Shown: one piece after another, positions 7,982-17,956 of the stretch
Layout: every line of letters starts with the position of its first letter
How positions within the stretch are numbered: the stretch's first letter is position 1
Assembly (NCBI RefSeq): GCF_001293525.1
Contig: NZ_BBYR01000037.1
Location: forward strand, 1-64,000
Reading direction: 5' to 3'
Length of the DNA: 64,000 nt
DNA from: Pseudideonella sakaiensis
Lineage (GTDB): Bacteria; Pseudomonadota; Gammaproteobacteria; Burkholderiales; Burkholderiaceae_C
The notes under the pieces: model-generated
What the model saw: only the letters and a program-made list of their open reading frames with translations
Database searches by the model: none
What the model was told of the DNA's origin: nothing
Position numbers and translations under genes: made by a program

Positions 7982-9655
7982 TCACTTGAAGATGAGGGAG
8001 TTGCCGACGACCACCAGCAGGTTCTTCGTCTGGCCGACGATCGCCGTGCGGTAGGCCTCGTAGCGCGAGTCGGTGATCGCGTTGTCGTTGCGCGGCTGGC
8101 CCGTGATGGCCTGGCTGTGGTAGTTGTTCATCACCGGAATATGGATGTGCCCTGCGGGGATGTCCAGCATGAAGGTATCGCGCAGCAGGGTGTTGCGGTA
8201 GGCGCTCTCGTTGGAGAGGTAGGAGCCGCCACCGCCGTTGCGCGAGCACCAGGCCGGGTTCGGACGCGGGATGGTCGACAGGTCGGGCATCGCGTTGAAC
8301 ACGGTGTGCGTCGGGACGTTGACCGTGTCGACCGCGTTGCAGTCGGGGAAGTAGCTGAAGCTCGTCTGCCACAGCACGTCGAAGCCCTCGGTGCCCTGGC
8401 TGGTGGCGCCCGGCGGCCGGACGATGCCGGACTGCGTGTTGCCGGTCGTCATCGCCGCATGCGGGTTGCTCGACTCGATGAACTGCGGCGGGAAGTCCTT
8501 CAGCCAGCGCGTCGCCGCGTCGTAGCCCACCCAGCGCTGCGGCGGCGTGACGTTGCAGCCCGCGCCGACGTCGGTGATCGGGTCGGTGTCGGGTGCGGTG
8601 ACGCTGCCGATCGCCCAGCGGAAGGACGGCAGGCGGTCGGCGCCCGGCGGGCAGAACACGATGCCGTCGTTGCCCGAGGTCGGGCCGGTGAAGCGCCCGT
8701 TGAAGGCCTCGAGGTTGAAGCGGTTCGCGCTGCCCTGGCTGATGGTGATCGACGCGTCGATGCGCTTCGGCCCGGGCAGGAACCAGGGGCCCAGCGTGTC
8801 CTCCTGCATGCCGCGCAGGAAGGGCGTGTAGCTCACCGGCAGCACGTAGGCCTGCACGTGCAGCGTGCTGCCGTCGGGCAGCGTGAACTCGCGGCCGTCC
8901 ATCTCGAGCGCGGTGGCGCCGGACGGGTTGCCGTTGCGCAGCCCGGTGTTCGGCGTTCCCGGCGTGCCGAGCGTGAAGACGTCGAAGCCGCTGATGATCA
9001 TCCGGCGGTACTTCTTGCCGGCCGGGTTGTTGCCGGTGGGGAAGTCGATGTCGTACTGGCCGCGCGACGCCCGCTCGAACTCCCAGTGCAGCTGCTCACG
9101 CTGGGCGGCGCTCAGTGCGAAGGACGGCGCCCACTGGCGCAGCTCCTTGGACATCGCAACGCGCGCCCAGTACAGCATCCGGTCGTCGCTGGCCGGCAGC
9201 ACGCTGGCGGCCGGCGAGGCCCGGCGCCGCTGCACGCGGTCCACCGCGGCACGCCACAGCGCGGCGCCCTCGGCCTTCACCAGCGCGACGGCCTGCTCGA
9301 GGTTGGTGACCTGGGTGGTGCCTCCGGCGGCGCACAGCTTCGCCGCGAAGGCCGGCGCGAAGCCGTCGAAGCCGGTGTCGACCAGGATGCGGGTCGCCAC
9401 CGGCGTCTCGTCGTTGGTCGTCACATTGGCCCCGCTGGCGGGCAGCGGCGTCGTCAGCCGGCGCTCCTCGTAGGCCAGGGCCGCCGCGCGGTTGACGGCG
9501 CAGGCCACCGTGGGCGGCGGCGGCGGTGGCGGCGGCGGGCTGGCCACCGGCGGTGGCGAGGCCACGGGCGGGCTGTCGTCGCCGCCGCCGCACGCCGCCA
9601 GAAAGAGCGCCGCGACGCTCGCAAAGGTCGCCCGCATCCTGATCCCGTTCCCCAT
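7982..9655 (-). CDS. pyroglutamyl-peptidase-like lipoprotein with Ser in place of catalytic Cys
   Basis: 557 aa. The signal peptide ends in a lipobox (LFLAAC), then a Gly/Asp stretch and a long Pro tract (about 28-48), a surface-lipoprotein arrangement. The C-terminal half matches peptidase family C15: an opening strand RMIISGFDVFTL, a Glu-containing segment NLEAFNGRF, a motif GGSYLSNESAYR where the family has Cys before Asn, and GHIHIP carrying the catalytic His. At the nucleophile position S481 is present. It may be a Ser variant, inactive, or a binding protein. A second in-frame ATG lies six codons downstream and is an alternative start. C15 enzymes are normally cytosolic, so an exported form is notable. 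Confidence 0.7.
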   Translation of the reverse strand: MGNGIRMRATFASVAALFLAACGGGDDSPPVASPPPVASPPPPPPPPPTVACAVNRAAALAYEERRLTTPLPASGANVTTNDETPVATRILVDTGFDGFAPAFAAKLCAAGGTTQVTNLEQAVALVKAEGAALWRAAVDRVQRRRASPAASVLPASDDRMLYWARVAMSKELRQWAPSFALSAAQREQLHWEFERASRGQYDIDFPTGNNPAGKKYRRMIISGFDVFTLGTPGTPNTGLRNGNPSGATALEMDGREFTLPDGSTLHVQAYVLPVSYTPFLRGMQEDTLGPWFLPGPKRIDASITISQGSANRFNLEAFNGRFTGPTSGNDGIVFCPPGADRLPSFRWAIGSVTAPDTDPITDVGAGCNVTPPQRWVGYDAATRWLKDFPPQFIESSNPHAAMTTGNTQSGIVRPPGATSQGTEGFDVLWQTSFSYFPDCNAVDTVNVPTHTVFNAMPDLSTIPRPNPAWCSRNGGGGSYLSNESAYRNTLLRDTFMLDIPAGHIHIPVMNNYHSQAITGQPRNDNAITDSRYEAYRTAIVGQTKNLLVVVGNSLIFK

Positions 9656-9738
9656 CGCTTCGCTCCTCGAGTGCCCGTCGTCTCCGGCAGGATGCCGTCG
9701 AATCTCGACAAACTATCAACGAATTGACGATGTCACTG

Positions 9739-9758
9739 CACCAGGGTTTACTCTGGTG
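9739..9758. promoter_or_regulatory. palindrome CACCAG-N8-CTGGTG upstream of the lipoprotein gene
   Basis: CACCAG (9739-9744) and CTGGTG (9753-9758) are perfect inverted half-sites with 8 bp between. It is about 85 bp upstream of the lipoprotein start in the AT-richest part of the gap, as expected of an operator. No protein can be assigned from sequence alone. Confidence 0.4.
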
Positions 9759-9766
9759 AATCGACG

Positions 9767-9780
9767 ACAAATCGTCGGCA
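9767..9780 (-). promoter_or_regulatory. motif TGCCGACGATTTGT, shared with the regulator's own upstream region
   Basis: Read on the minus strand, this 14-mer matches 13 of 14 bases of the motif at 10713-10726 upstream of the winged-helix regulator. It also contains the short inverted repeat GACGA-N4-TCGTC (9763-9776). It is 112 bp upstream of the lipoprotein start. Confidence 0.45.
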
Positions 9781-10020
9781 CCGTCTTGGCGAAACACGGC
9801 GGACTTCGGCCCGATGCGGTGCGTTCGGGCACCAGCGGAGGGCGGCCAGGGCACTCGGAGCGACCACGCAGGGTGGTGCGCGCGAGGTGGGCGGCGTGGG
9901 TGAGGGTGCGCGGTGCGGAGGGGTGCCCGGGCTCCGGGCTGCGCCGGGTGTGCGCTGGATGTGCGCGCTGGAGGTGCACGCCCGAGGTGTGGGCGAGGCG
10001 CGCGCGAGGTGCGCGCGACG

Positions 10021-10053
10021 TGCGCGTGGCTTGCGCGTGGCTTGCGCGTGGCT
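10021..10053. repeat. three exact copies of an 11-bp tandem repeat
   Basis: The unit TGCGCGTGGCT occurs three times in a row, followed by a partial copy (TGCGC). It lies just downstream of the regulator stop (minus strand). It is a simple-sequence array that could vary by slippage; no function can be assigned. Confidence 0.8.
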
Positions 10054-10082
10054 TGCGCCGTCGGCGCGGCGCCGCGCGTCGG

Positions 10083-10634
10083 CTACAGCGACGCCGCTGC
10101 GCGCGCCGCCTGGTCGTAGACGCCGGACAGCGCGCGCAGCAGCCGCGCCAGCTCGCCGATGTCGTGGTTCAGCGTCTCGGTGGCATTCAGCGCGCCGATC
10201 AGGCATTCCTCGCGGATCTGCCGATAGCGCTCCACGTACTGGCGGCCGGCGTCGGTGGTCGCGTAGGTGACCTCCTTGCCGCTGCGCGTCCCCTCCACCA
10301 CGCCGAGCCCCTGCAGCTTCTTCAGCGAGTAGTTGATGAGGTGCGTGTCCTCGACGTTCATGATGAAGCAGATGTCGGACAGCCGCTTGTCGCGCGCGCG
10401 GTGGTTCACGTGGTGCAGCACCAGCACGTCCAGCGGCGTCAGCTCCTTCAGGCCCGCGGCCTTCATGCAGTGGACGATCCAGCGCGAGAAGGCGTTGTTC
10501 GACACGATCAGGCCGTATTCCAGCTCGCTCAGCTCGCGGCTCTTCGGCGAGACCAGGTGCGCCGACGAGACGATCTCCAGGTGCCCCTCCGGCGGCGGAG
10601 GAAGCGGGTCGGCAGCGTTGCGGCGGCGGGTCAT
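10083..10634 (-). CDS. winged-helix (MarR-like) transcriptional regulator
   Basis: 183 aa, one MarR-like winged-helix domain. Helices with LTPLDVLVLHHVNHRARDK lead to a recognition region LSDICFIMNVEDTHLINYSL and a wing GVVEGTRSGKEVTYATT, then C-terminal dimerisation helices. It is cytoplasmic and DNA-binding; no ligand pocket can be assigned. The start ATG follows a short upstream gap containing a palindrome that may be its own operator. The same 14-bp motif lies upstream of the neighbouring lipoprotein gene, suggesting that gene is a target. Confidence 0.85.
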   Translation of the reverse strand: MTRRRNAADPLPPPPEGHLEIVSSAHLVSPKSRELSELEYGLIVSNNAFSRWIVHCMKAAGLKELTPLDVLVLHHVNHRARDKRLSDICFIMNVEDTHLINYSLKKLQGLGVVEGTRSGKEVTYATTDAGRQYVERYRQIREECLIGALNATETLNHDIGELARLLRALSGVYDQAARAAASL

Positions 10635-10703
10635 GCGATCGTCTCCAGGGGCTGCGATGCGCAGCGGGAGCGCGATTGTCAGCGGCCGGAGAGGTGATGA
10701 ACA

Positions 10704-10726
10704 TCGGCAATTTGCCGACGATTCGT
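10704..10726. promoter_or_regulatory. candidate operator: TCGGCAA-T-TTGCCGA palindrome overlapping TGCCGACGATTCGT
   Basis: A perfect 7-bp inverted repeat with a 1-bp centre (10704-10718) overlaps the 14-mer at 10713-10726 that recurs upstream of the lipoprotein gene. It is 70-92 bp upstream of the regulator ATG, consistent with autoregulation. This is inference from position and repetition. Confidence 0.5.
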
Positions 10727-10886
10727 GACATACCCGCTTTTGCAGCGGCGCACGCGGGGTGGCCGCCCCCGCCCCGCGCGGTTGCGGTGAACCGGCCGGG
10801 TCAAGCCACGCGCCCCCGGGCCGCCCGCCGCGCGAGGCCATGGGCGGCATCAAGCAGCCGGCGCTGCGCGGCTGCCTCTCACGCTC

Positions 10887-12110
10887 TCAGGCCTTGTCGG
10901 CCAGCCACTCGAAGCTTGGCGGCGGGAGCGTGTCGGGCGGAACGCCGCAGGCGGCCTGCTCTTCGCCCCACCCCGCTGCGACCGTGTCCTTGGTCGCCTC
11001 GATGTACCGGGCAGCCGCCGTCGGGTCGACGGCGAAGCTTTCGCAGGTCTTCAGCAGATTCCCGGTCGACGCGACTGAACTGCCCTCTCGGGTGATGGCC
11101 ATGGCCAGCGTCCCGGAAAAGGTGATGTACGGGGCGATGTCGAAAGCATCGGCCAGCCCCCATCGACCGTCCCGATACAGCAGCCCGTGGTTGCGGGGAT
11201 GGTCGTCGCCGTTGCCGCAGATGGCGTTGAACGCCATGCGCCGCCACAGCTCCCGCTTGAGTTCCGCCGTGTTCACGTCGGCACGGCCGCACCAGCGCTC
11301 CATGTCGTACGCCAGCGCGACATAGGACCGCTGACGCTCGCCCCGGGTCTGCGCATCCAGTCGCAGCACGGTGTGCGCGCTGGCGTACAGCCGACGGGTG
11401 ACTTGCCCCGCATCGTCCACGTGCCGGTCGAAGCGCCTGACCAGCAGCACCTCGCGTTCGCCGACCGGCGCAAACTCCACGTCGGCCACGGTGATGCCGC
11501 ACCGTCGGGCCAGGCGCATGGCCACGTACTCCCGCAGCGGCGCATGGGGCGGGTCGCCACGGTCCTGGAGCTTGGCAATCCAGTGCTGGCCCTTGTGCAG
11601 CACCGTGAGCTTGGGACGCTCACCGCCCAGGCTGGTGCCCCTCATGCCCTTCACTTCCCGCGCAGCCTGACTGCTCGCACGCTCTGGGGACAGCTTCGCG
11701 ACGACCTCGAGCAACTGCTCGGAGGCAGGTGCCCGGAAGGAGAGCTTGGCAGCGATGTCGTCGCAGACCTCCACCGCGCCCACCGAGTCGCCCTCGGACA
11801 TCTCGAGCCGCTGCATCGGGTCCGTCAGGGTCGCGCCCCGCAGTTGTTCCAGCAGGGCCAGGCCGAAGCCTTCCGGACTGGCATCCCTGAACACGCCGAA
11901 CAGGCCACCCTGCCGCGTCTCCCGCAGCCCCCTTCCGGACCGCGTGAAGCGCAGGCTGAACTCGTCCAGCGCAAGCGCGTCCGGGCGTGCAAGGTAGTCC
12001 TCGTCATAGTGGAAGGTGCCGACGCCGCGGATGAGCGAGAACCTGCCGCAGCGTACTGGCCGCGATTGCGCCGGCAGCCAGACCCAGACGGGCTTCTCGG
12101 TGTCGCTCAT
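10887..12110 (-). CDS. hipA: HipA-family serine/threonine kinase toxin
   Basis: 407 aa. The N-terminal HipA subdomain (about 1-110) has RGLRETRQGGLFGVFRDASP. The kinase-like C-terminal part has the Gly-rich ATP loop GTSLGGERPKLTV, an invariant-Lys strand WIAKLQD, the catalytic loop GNGDDHPRNHGLLY and the metal-binding AFDIAP. E. coli HipA phosphorylates glutamyl-tRNA synthetase and stops translation; that target is known for the family and not shown here. Its start overlaps the hipB stop by ATGA. The catalytic residues look intact. It is somewhat shorter than E. coli HipA (440). Confidence 0.93.
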   Translation of the reverse strand: MSDTEKPVWVWLPAQSRPVRCGRFSLIRGVGTFHYDEDYLARPDALALDEFSLRFTRSGRGLRETRQGGLFGVFRDASPEGFGLALLEQLRGATLTDPMQRLEMSEGDSVGAVEVCDDIAAKLSFRAPASEQLLEVVAKLSPERASSQAAREVKGMRGTSLGGERPKLTVLHKGQHWIAKLQDRGDPPHAPLREYVAMRLARRCGITVADVEFAPVGEREVLLVRRFDRHVDDAGQVTRRLYASAHTVLRLDAQTRGERQRSYVALAYDMERWCGRADVNTAELKRELWRRMAFNAICGNGDDHPRNHGLLYRDGRWGLADAFDIAPYITFSGTLAMAITREGSSVASTGNLLKTCESFAVDPTAAARYIEATKDTVAAGWGEEQAACGVPPDTLPPPSFEWLADKA

Positions 12111-12439
12111 CGCGCGGACCCACTCCCCCGCACGCGCTGCGGCAGCTGGGACTCCAGCAACGCGACGTCACCCTCCTCGCGGCCGAGGCGGGCGACGGCG
12201 TCCGCGAAGCTTCCCAGCAGGTCCAGCGCCCACAGGACCTTGAGCCAGTAGCCGAGCTGCACGCTACCACCCCCCCTTTCCATCGTGACGAGGGTGTTGG
12301 TGCTGATGCCGGCCTTCGACGCCAGGTCGGGCTGGGTCAGACCGCGGGCCTTGCGTACGGTGCGGACCCGGTCGGCCAGCGACCGCAGGGCATCCTCCGC
12401 TTCGAACGGAAGGCGATGGGCCGTCGCAGAAGTTCTCAT
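12107..12439 (-). CDS. hipB: HipB-type XRE antitoxin
   Basis: 110 aa. An XRE helix-turn-helix (about 20-78) reads VRTVRKARGLTQPDLASKAG then ISTNTLVTMERGGG and LKVLWALDLL. It would neutralise HipA and repress its own operon. It is the first gene of the pair, overlaps hipA by four bases and has a perfect palindrome just upstream. The C-terminal tail (LESQLPQRVRGSGSAR) may contact HipA. The upstream DNA is visibly more AT-rich than the surroundings, which may indicate acquired DNA. Confidence 0.92.
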   Translation of the reverse strand: MRTSATAHRLPFEAEDALRSLADRVRTVRKARGLTQPDLASKAGISTNTLVTMERGGGSVQLGYWLKVLWALDLLGSFADAVARLGREEGDVALLESQLPQRVRGSGSAR

Positions 12440-12461
12440 ATCTCGCGAGCAAACGACGTTA

Positions 12462-12481
12462 AATCACAAGTTACTGTGATT
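12462..12481. promoter_or_regulatory. hipBA operator candidate AATCACA-N6-TGTGATT
   Basis: A perfect 7-bp inverted repeat (12462-12468 and 12475-12481) with a 6-bp spacer starts 23 bp upstream of the hipB ATG. This size and place suit the HipB dimer. It sits in an AT-rich patch that probably also carries the promoter. Confidence 0.65.
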
Positions 12482-12666
12482 CTATCGCCGAGGCTGTCGC
12501 TTGTCGATCGACTCGCCTCCGTCCACGGCCGGCTCGAAGAGCACGCCTTGGTGACCGGTCGCACCGAGGCGAAGAACGACCTGCTGCCGGGCCGCACCCG
12601 AGCCCGTGGCGTGCGTCGCGTTCGACGACGGCCGGCAGGATCCCCAACATCGGCCGCACAAGGAAC

Positions 12667-12697
12667 AACGCCCGCAGGCTGGAGGCCTGCGGGCGTT
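12667..12697 (-). terminator. terminator after the tRNA cluster
   Basis: A perfect 13-bp stem, AACGCCCGCAGGC (12667-12679) with GCCTGCGGGCGTT (12685-12697), has a 5-nt loop and lies just downstream of tRNA-Asp. On minus it is followed by GTTCCTTG, a weak T-run; the plus side has CTTTTC nearby, so it could work both ways. Confidence 0.7.
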
Positions 12698-12705
12698 GAC
12701 TTTTC

Positions 12706-12782
12706 TGGCGGAGTGGACGGGGCTCGAACCCGCGACCCCCGGCGTGACAGGCCGGTATTCTAACCAACTGAACTACCACTCC
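12706..12782 (-). tRNA. tRNA-Asp (GTC)
   Basis: 77 nt including encoded CCA. The cloverleaf is clear: acceptor GGAGTGG/CCACTCC, D-arm AGTTCAGTTGGTTAGA, anticodon arm CCGGCCTGTCACGCCGG with anticodon GTC, and T-arm with GGTTCGAGCC. Confidence 0.97.
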
Positions 12783-12828
12783 CTGTGGCTTCCACCGCGC
12801 TTGCGCGCCGTGCAAGTGCCACACGACT

Positions 12829-12904
12829 TGGCGTCCCCTAGGGGATTCGAACCCCTGTAATCACCGTGAAAGGGTGGTGTCCTAGGCCTCTAGACGAAGG
12901 GGAC
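12829..12904 (-). tRNA. tRNA-Glu (TTC)
   Basis: 76 nt with encoded CCA. Acceptor GTCCCCT pairs with AGGGGAC, the anticodon loop is CTTTCAC with anticodon TTC, and the T-arm has GGTTCGAATCC. It is the substrate of GltX, encoded just upstream on the same strand. Confidence 0.97.
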
Positions 12905-12935
12905 TGAAACCTTCCTCGCTCGAACCGCGCCTGTG

Positions 12936-13011
<76 letters not shown>

Positions 13012-13145
13012 GGAAGAAACGGCGCCGAGGCACCGCACTCCGACAGTGTGCACCTGCCTTCTTCAGCCTGGTCGGGTCACCCCGTCGGGCCGTTTTTGGC
13101 AAAGCGCTGCGCTGTTCAAGCGAGACCAAGAGTATAGCCTGGTTT

Positions 13146-14558
13146 TCACGCCGCCCGCAAGCGCTCGAGCACGGTCTCGCGCGGGAAGAGCGCGAGCACC
13201 GCATCGACCGACGGGGTCTGGGCGCGACCGCAGACGAGCACGCGCACGGCGTGCGCGAGCTGCGGCATCTTGAGGCCGTGGGCCGCCAGGGTTTCCTTGA
13301 TCGCGGCGGCAATGCCGGCCTTGTCCCAGGCCACGTCGGCCAGGCGCCCGGCGAGGCCGGCGACCGCGGGCCGCACGGCCGCGGTGACGTGCGTGGCGAG
13401 GTCCTCGGCGCCGGGCTGCACGGGCCCGGCGAACATGCCCAGCCAGTCGGCCAGCTCGACGGTGGTGCTGCAGCGGTCCTTGAACAGCGCGATGGCCGGC
13501 GCGAGCCAGCCCGCGTCGGCAGCGACGGGGCGGCCGAGCCGCTCGAGCTGCGCGCGCACCAGCGGCGCCAGCGCCGCGTCGCCGGCCTGCTTGATGTGCT
13601 GCGCGTTCACCCAGCGCAGCTTGGCCTCGTCGAACTGGCCGGCGCTCTTGCCCAGGTGATCCAGGTCGAACCAGGCGAGCAGCTGCTCGCGCGAGAAGAT
13701 CTCGTCGTCACCGTGGCTCCAGCCCAGGCGCGCGAGGTAGTTGACGACCGCATCGGCAAGGAAGCCTTCGTCGCGGTACTGGGTCACGGCCTTGGCGCCG
13801 TGGCGCTTGCTCATCTTCTCGCCCTGCTCGTTCAGCACGGTGGGCAGGTGGGCGTAGACCGGCGGCTCGGCGCCGAGGGCGCGCAGGATGTTGATCTGGC
13901 GCGGCGTGTTGTTGACGTGGTCGTCGCCGCGGATGACGTGGGTGATGCCCATGTCGAGGTCGTCGACGACGACGCAGAAGTTGTAGGTCGGCGTGCCGAT
14001 GCCGCCGGGCTCGGCCGCGGGGCGCGCGATCACCAGGTCGTCGAGCTCGTCGTTGGCGATCTCGATGCGGCCCTTGACCTTGTCGTCCCAGGCCACGCTG
14101 CCGCCGATCGGGTTGCGGAAGCGGATCACCGGCGCCACGCCCGCGGGCACCGGCGGCAGGACCTTGCCCGGCTCGGGGCGCCAGGTGCCGTCGTAGCGCG
14201 GCTTCTCCTTCGCGGCGATCTGGCGTTCGCGCAGGGCCTCGAGCTCGGCCTGCGACATGTAGCAGCGGTAGGCGAGGCCGCGCTCCAGCATCTGCGCGAT
14301 GACTTCGCGGTAGCGGTCCATGCGGCGCGTCTGGTAGAACGGGCCCTCGTCGACGTCGAGCCCGAGCCAGGCCATGCTCTCCAGGATCACGTCCACCGCC
14401 GCCTGCGAGGAGCGCTCCTCGTCGGTGTCCTCGATGCGCAGAATGAACACGCCCTGGCTGGCCCGGGCGAAGGCCCAGGGGAACAGCGCCGAGCGGATGT
14501 TGCCGAGGTGGATGAAGCCGGTGGGCGACGGGGCGAAGCGGGTGCGTACGACGGTCAT
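13146..14558 (-). CDS. gltX: glutamyl-tRNA synthetase
   Basis: 470 aa, normal length. It charges tRNA-Glu in the cytoplasm. The class I signature is at the N-terminus ([20 protein letters not shown], a HIGH variant) and the second signature is KMSKRHGA. The Rossmann fold includes [11 protein letters not shown], and the C-terminal helical anticodon-binding part ends the protein. Its ATG overlaps the metZ stop (ATGA). Downstream on the same strand are tRNA-Ala, tRNA-Glu and tRNA-Asp, so enzyme and substrate tRNA are neighbours. The HipA toxin family acts on this enzyme in E. coli, and hipBA lies about 1 kb away. Confidence 0.97.
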   Translation of the reverse strand: MTVVRTRFAPSPTGFIHLGNIRSALFPWAFARASQGVFILRIEDTDEERSSQAAVDVILESMAWLGLDVDEGPFYQTRRMDRYREVIAQMLERGLAYRCYMSQAELEALRERQIAAKEKPRYDGTWRPEPGKVLPPVPAGVAPVIRFRNPIGGSVAWDDKVKGRIEIANDELDDLVIARPAAEPGGIGTPTYNFCVVVDDLDMGITHVIRGDDHVNNTPRQINILRALGAEPPVYAHLPTVLNEQGEKMSKRHGAKAVTQYRDEGFLADAVVNYLARLGWSHGDDEIFSREQLLAWFDLDHLGKSAGQFDEAKLRWVNAQHIKQAGDAALAPLVRAQLERLGRPVAADAGWLAPAIALFKDRCSTTVELADWLGMFAGPVQPGAEDLATHVTAAVRPAVAGLAGRLADVAWDKAGIAAAIKETLAAHGLKMPQLAHAVRVLVCGRAQTPSVDAVLALFPRETVLERLRAA

Positions 14559-15798
14559 CGGGACAGGGTGTCGAGGCCGCGCGCGAGGTCGGCCTGCAGG
14601 TCGTGCAGATCGTCCAGGCCGACCGCGACGCGGATCAGGCCCTGGGTGATGCCGGCCGCCTGGCGCTGCGGCTCGGTGAGCCGGCCGTGCGAGGTGCTGG
14701 CCGGGTGGGTGATGGTGGTCTTGGTGTCGCCGAGGTTGGCGGTGATCGACAGGATGCGGGTGCTGTCGATCACGTGGAAGGCGTGGCGGCGCGCCTGCTC
14801 CGGGCCGCCTTCGGCCTCGCCGCGCACGACGAAGGACACCACCGCGCCGCCATTGCCCGACTGCTGCGCCATCGCCAGCGCATGCTGGGGATGCGACGGC
14901 AGCCCGGGGTAGTACACGCGCTCCACCATCGCCTGCTGCTCCAGCCAGTGGGCGAGCGCGCGCGCCCGTTCGCCCTGGGCCGCCATGCGGATCGACAGCG
15001 TCTCCAGGCCCTTCAGCACGACCCAGGCGTTGAACGGCGAGAGGCTGATGCCGGCGCTGCGCATGACCGGCACGAACTTCTCGTTGATCAGCGCCTCGCT
15101 GCCGCAGACCGCGCCGGCGATCACGCGGCCCTGGCCGTCGAGGTACTTGGTGCCGGAGTGCACGACCAGGTCGGCGCCGAGCGCGATCGGCTGCTGCAGC
15201 GCGGGCGAGCAGAAGCAGTTGTCCACCGCGAGCAGCGCGCCGGCGCCATGCGCCAGGTCGGCCAGCGCGCGGATGTCGCAGACCTCGGTCAGCGGGTTGG
15301 TCGGCGACTCGGCGAACAGCAGCCGGGTGTTCGGCCGCAGCGCGGCACGCCACTCGCCCAGGTCGGTCTGCGAGACGAAGCTCGTCTCGACGCCGAACTT
15401 CGCGAACTCGCGCCCGAACAGCATGATCGTCGACCCGAACACGCTGCGCGAGCAGATCACGTGGTCGCCGGCCTTCAGCAGCGCCATGCCCAGCAGCAGG
15501 ATCGCGCCCATGCCGCTGGCCGCGGCGATGCAGGCCTCGGCGCCCTCCAGCGCGGCCAGCCGGCGCTCGAACATCATCACCGTCGGGTTGGTGAAGCGCG
15601 AGTAGACGAAGGCCTCCTCCTCGTTCGCGAAGCGCGCCGCGGCCGAGGCCGCGTCGGGCTGCACGAAGCTGCTGGTGAGGAACAGGGCCTCGGCGTTCTC
15701 GCCCCAGGGGCTGCGCGGCAGGCCCTCGCGCACGGCCAGCGTGTCCAGGCGGGTGCCGGGCGGGAACTCCACCCGCGGCAGGGTCTTCTTGGCGTCGC

Positions 15799-15802
<4 letters not shown>
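14555..15802 (-). CDS. metZ: O-succinylhomoserine sulfhydrylase
   Basis: 415 aa, a PLP enzyme of the Cys/Met metabolism family. It makes homocysteine from O-succinylhomoserine and sulfide in methionine synthesis. The PLP-binding K219 is in [13 protein letters not shown]. Other family motifs are [33 protein letters not shown] and [15 protein letters not shown]. It is coupled to purF upstream and gltX downstream by four-base overlaps. The purF-metZ pairing is common in beta- and gammaproteobacteria. Cystathionine gamma-synthase is the main alternative, but the gene order favours MetZ. Confidence 0.93.
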
Positions 15803-17331
<1,529 letters not shown>

Positions 17332-17418
17332 GGGAGGTTCATCCTTGCTTGGAAGCGGCCGCCGCGGAGCGCGGCCGCGGGGCGGGGGCGGGGGCCGGGT
17401 CGGGCCGCGCCGGCGGGT

Positions 17419-17946
17419 TCACGGCCCCAGCCAGCGGCCGACACCCGGCGGCAGCAGCGGCCGCAGTTCGCGCAGCGCGCTGCGCAGCGGCGGCACGCTG
17501 GCCGCGGCGTCCCAGGCCGGCGCGCGGGCCCAGGGCGTCAGTTCCACGCCCACCACGACGGCCAGCACCAGCAGCGCACCGCGCAGCAGCCCGAAGACCG
17601 CGCCGAGCAGCCGATCGGGGCCGGACAGCGGCGTGGCGCGCACCAGCAGGCGCAGCAGGTGGGACAGCAGCGTCCAGCCGATCAGCGCGGCGAAGAAGCA
17701 CAGCACGAAGGCCAGCAGCGGCATCGCCTGCAGCCCGACCACCGTCGCGCCGCCGGCCGGCTCGGCCGGCAGCAGCGGCAGCAGCCGCGGCGAGAACAGG
17801 TAGGCCGCCGCATACGCGACCAGCCAGCCGGCCAGCGACATCACCTCGAACACGAAGCCGCGCAGCACGCCCAGCGCGAGCGAGAGCACGAGCGTGGCCG
17901 CGAAGGCAGCATCCACGCCATTCCACGCCGGCGGCCAGGTCGGCAT
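17419..17946 (-). CDS. cvpA: CvpA family membrane protein
   Basis: 175 aa, integral membrane, with about four hydrophobic segments (for example AAFAATLVLSLALGVLRG, VMSLAGWLVAYAAAYLF, MPLLAFVLCFFAALIGWTLL and VFGLLRGALLVLAVVVGVEL). CvpA was named for colicin V production in E. coli and is linked to envelope homeostasis. The motif GPDRLLGAVFGLLRG is typical. The position between dedD and purF is the conserved one. Confidence 0.93.
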   Translation of the reverse strand: MPTWPPAWNGVDAAFAATLVLSLALGVLRGFVFEVMSLAGWLVAYAAAYLFSPRLLPLLPAEPAGGATVVGLQAMPLLAFVLCFFAALIGWTLLSHLLRLLVRATPLSGPDRLLGAVFGLLRGALLVLAVVVGVELTPWARAPAWDAAASVPPLRSALRELRPLLPPGVGRWLGP

Positions 17947-17956
17947 CCACGGTTGC

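Larger units (their letters stand above)
9656..10082. other. non-coding GC-rich region with palindromes and low-complexity repeats
   Basis: No convincing gene is present; the ORFs here are compositional. The left third is relatively AT-rich and holds likely regulatory sites for the lipoprotein gene (listed separately). The right part (about 9890-10080) is dominated by GTGCGCG-like steps and an exact 11-bp tandem repeat. Confidence 0.6.

Noticed and set aside
9492-10697. A 401-aa frame on the plus strand across the lipoprotein upstream region
   Set aside because: Its sequence changes from Gly-runs to Arg-rich low complexity, has no recognisable domain and runs antisense to the winged-helix regulator.
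12471-12824. ORFs overlapping the tRNA-Asp gene
   Set aside because: They cover a structured tRNA and a terminator hairpin; not coding.
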